This document shows, piece after piece, positions 62,766 through 64,000 of a DNA stretch of 64,000 bases. A model generated the notes under the pieces. The model was not told the DNA's origin. It saw only the letters and a program-made list of their open reading frames with translations, and ran no database searches. Every line of letters begins with the position of its first letter. Position 1 is the first letter of the stretch. Source of the stretch: Bacillota bacterium (lineage in GTDB: Bacteria; Bacillota_G; SHA-98; UBA4971); assembly GCA_012512055.1 (NCBI GenBank), contig JAAZEW010000257.1, positions 33,886-97,885 of the forward strand. The letters are read 5' to 3'. A program made the translations under genes and the position numbers.

Positions 62766-64000
62766 ATGAGAAGGTTTTCCCGGTGGTTTACGTCGGGTCT
62801 TGTCATGTCCCTTTGTCTTTTCATATCCCTTTCTCTAGGAATTAGCGCAGCAAACCCTATTGAGTTGACTTATTGGACCCACACTGATGACAACAGGACA
62901 CAGATTGAAGACAGGTACATAGCTGAGTTTACCAAGATGTATCCGAATGTAAAAATCAAGAGAGTAGTAAATGAAGGCGCCAAAATGGGCGATCTTGTTC
63001 TTACCGCTTTCTCTGCTCAGAATGCGCCTGATATTTTCAACCTGCCTATTGAGCAGCAATATGCTTACGTGCAGCATCATCGTGTGGCGCCTGTTAACTA
63101 TAAGGCTGCAGGATACAAGGACGCCGCAGATCTGAGGTCTCAATACCTCGATGGCACATTCGACGCAGTAACCATGGACGGTGAAATATACGGCCTTCCT
63201 CTTGAACTCACTAACTGGTGCATTTATGTCAACAAGAAAATCTTCCGGGACGCAGGGCTTGATCCTGAGAAAGACTACCCAAAAACCTGGGAAGAAATAG
63301 CGGATATCTCTGACAAGATCGCCATCCGTGAAGGCGACATTATTGTGAGACGCGGGTTTGACTTCCGGTATCCCTATTACCTGGTATCAGTCCTACCCAT
63401 GATTGAGCAGCTCGGCGGGAAGCTACTCAGTGATGACGGCAAGAAGGCGATCGTCAATGACCAGGCATGGCTTAAGGTCCTGGAATACATGAGGGACTGG
63501 GGTCCCGACGGGCACAACCTTGGTAGCCCTACTTATACCGCCCCAAGAAAGATCTGGAACAACGACAATAATGATATGGCTATGTGCGTCAGCGGGTTCT
63601 ATCAGCAAGGTAGGCTGAGACTCGATAATCCGGAATTCTACAACAGCAAGGAATGGATGGTCATTCCGTTCCCGGTGTTCAAGGATGCAGTGAACGACGT
63701 AGCATGTTCGTACTATGGCCACTACATGATGGTCAATGCGCAGACGTCCACGGAGAAGCAGGAAATGGCATGGAAGTTCATCGCTTACATGCTGGACCAT
63801 CCCATGGAGTACCTTATGAAGGTAAATATCATACAGCCGCGCAGAGACCTTCTGGAATCCAAGGACTTTAAAGCGCTTCCTTACATGGATGTTTTCATGG
63901 GAGATATGGAGAGAGCACATATAGTCTTCCTTCACGAAAACGGGTACCAATTCGAACGGTTCATCAAAGAAGCCGTGGAGAGCGTAATGCTATCAGGAGT
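62766..64000 (+). CDS. Sugar-type ABC transporter substrate-binding protein (partial)
   Basis: The ATG at 62766 follows AAAGGAGGAG. About 411 residues are visible and the gene runs off the right edge. A signal peptide ends near SLGISAAN with no lipobox cysteine. The mature part matches family 1 extracellular solute-binding proteins: IELTYWTHTDDNRTQIED, AFSAQNAPDIFNLPIE, YGLPLELTNWCIYVNKKIF, then GHYMMVNAQTSTEKQEMAWKF. The sugar is not deducible. Permease genes would be expected beyond the edge. Confidence 0.9.
   Translation, partial: MRRFSRWFTSGLVMSLCLFISLSLGISAANPIELTYWTHTDDNRTQIEDRYIAEFTKMYPNVKIKRVVNEGAKMGDLVLTAFSAQNAPDIFNLPIEQQYAYVQHHRVAPVNYKAAGYKDAADLRSQYLDGTFDAVTMDGEIYGLPLELTNWCIYVNKKIFRDAGLDPEKDYPKTWEEIADISDKIAIREGDIIVRRGFDFRYPYYLVSVLPMIEQLGGKLLSDDGKKAIVNDQAWLKVLEYMRDWGPDGHNLGSPTYTAPRKIWNNDNNDMAMCVSGFYQQGRLRLDNPEFYNSKEWMVIPFPVFKDAVNDVACSYYGHYMMVNAQTSTEKQEMAWKFIAYMLDHPMEYLMKVNIIQPRRDLLESKDFKALPYMDVFMGDMERAHIVFLHENGYQFERFIKEAVESVMLSG

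Noticed and set aside
1..64000. CRISPR arrays, rRNA operon, prophage or transposase
   Set aside because: No regularly spaced direct repeats, no rRNA-like stretches and no phage or transposase proteins were seen.

Overview
The window looks like chromosomal DNA of an endospore-forming member of the Bacillota (Firmicutes). It carries spo0A, spoIVB, a Spo0E-like phosphatase, dipicolinate synthase (dpaA/dpaB), a SleB-type cortex hydrolase and a YaaH-like GH18 enzyme. It also has the order dpaA-dpaB-asd-dapG-dapA-rnj-tepA-ylzJ-ftsK known from Bacillus and clostridia. Alongside these, the left end carries ExbB, ExbD and a TonB-like protein with an SLH/coiled-coil exported protein, which is what is expected of a Bacillota cell with an outer membrane (Limnochordia/Hydrogenispora-, Halanaerobiales- or Negativicutes-like). 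The exact lineage is inference. GTG and TTG starts are common. Almost all genes are on the minus strand. No rRNA, tRNA, CRISPR array, prophage or transposase gene was seen.

Layout. 1-5000: SLH protein (partial), exported cohesin-like protein, TonB, ExbD, ExbB. 5100-9900: BMP-family nucleoside-type ABC importer (Q, P, O, binding protein). 9900-15600: glutamate dehydrogenase, RimO, lipid kinase, HAD phosphatase, a repeat-filled gap, D-amino-acid/branched-chain-type aminotransferase. 15700-22000: an orphan ATP-synthase-delta-like domain, a PAS-GGDEF protein, a P-loop/deoxyribosyltransferase-like fusion, an M20 homologue and an alkaline-phosphatase-fold membrane protein that both lack key catalytic residues, and a PHP phosphoesterase. 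22000-40500: HU, RodZ-like protein, FtsK/SpoIIIE, an NptA-UppP-NptA block, YlzJ, TepA, an ABC-2 exporter, RNase J, then the lysine/dipicolinate block through DapB. 40500-45500: stress protein, Spo0E-like protein, repeat island, GH18, two NodB-fold proteins with altered metal sites, SleB. 45600-48700: DinG-type helicase and endonuclease IV. 48700-54800: MraY/WecA-type transferase, GT2, MctB-like protein, SteA, Spo0A, SpoIVB. 54900-61500: RsmB, YugP, Fmt, Def, PriA, YqeG. 61500-64000: structured intergenic DNA, macro-domain protein, start of a sugar-type ABC binding protein.

How the parts fit. The dap/asd/dpa genes make dihydrodipicolinate and then dipicolinate for the spore. A good sigma-K-type promoter lies directly upstream of dpaA. 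FtsK/SpoIIIE, RodZ, SteA-MctB, UppP and the GT2/GT4 pair concern division and envelope assembly. The TonB-ExbBD set, the SLH protein and binding proteins without lipoboxes point to a periplasm. A dispersed repeat family, including a 108-bp MITE-like unit with 10-bp terminal inverted repeats, occupies several of the gene gaps.
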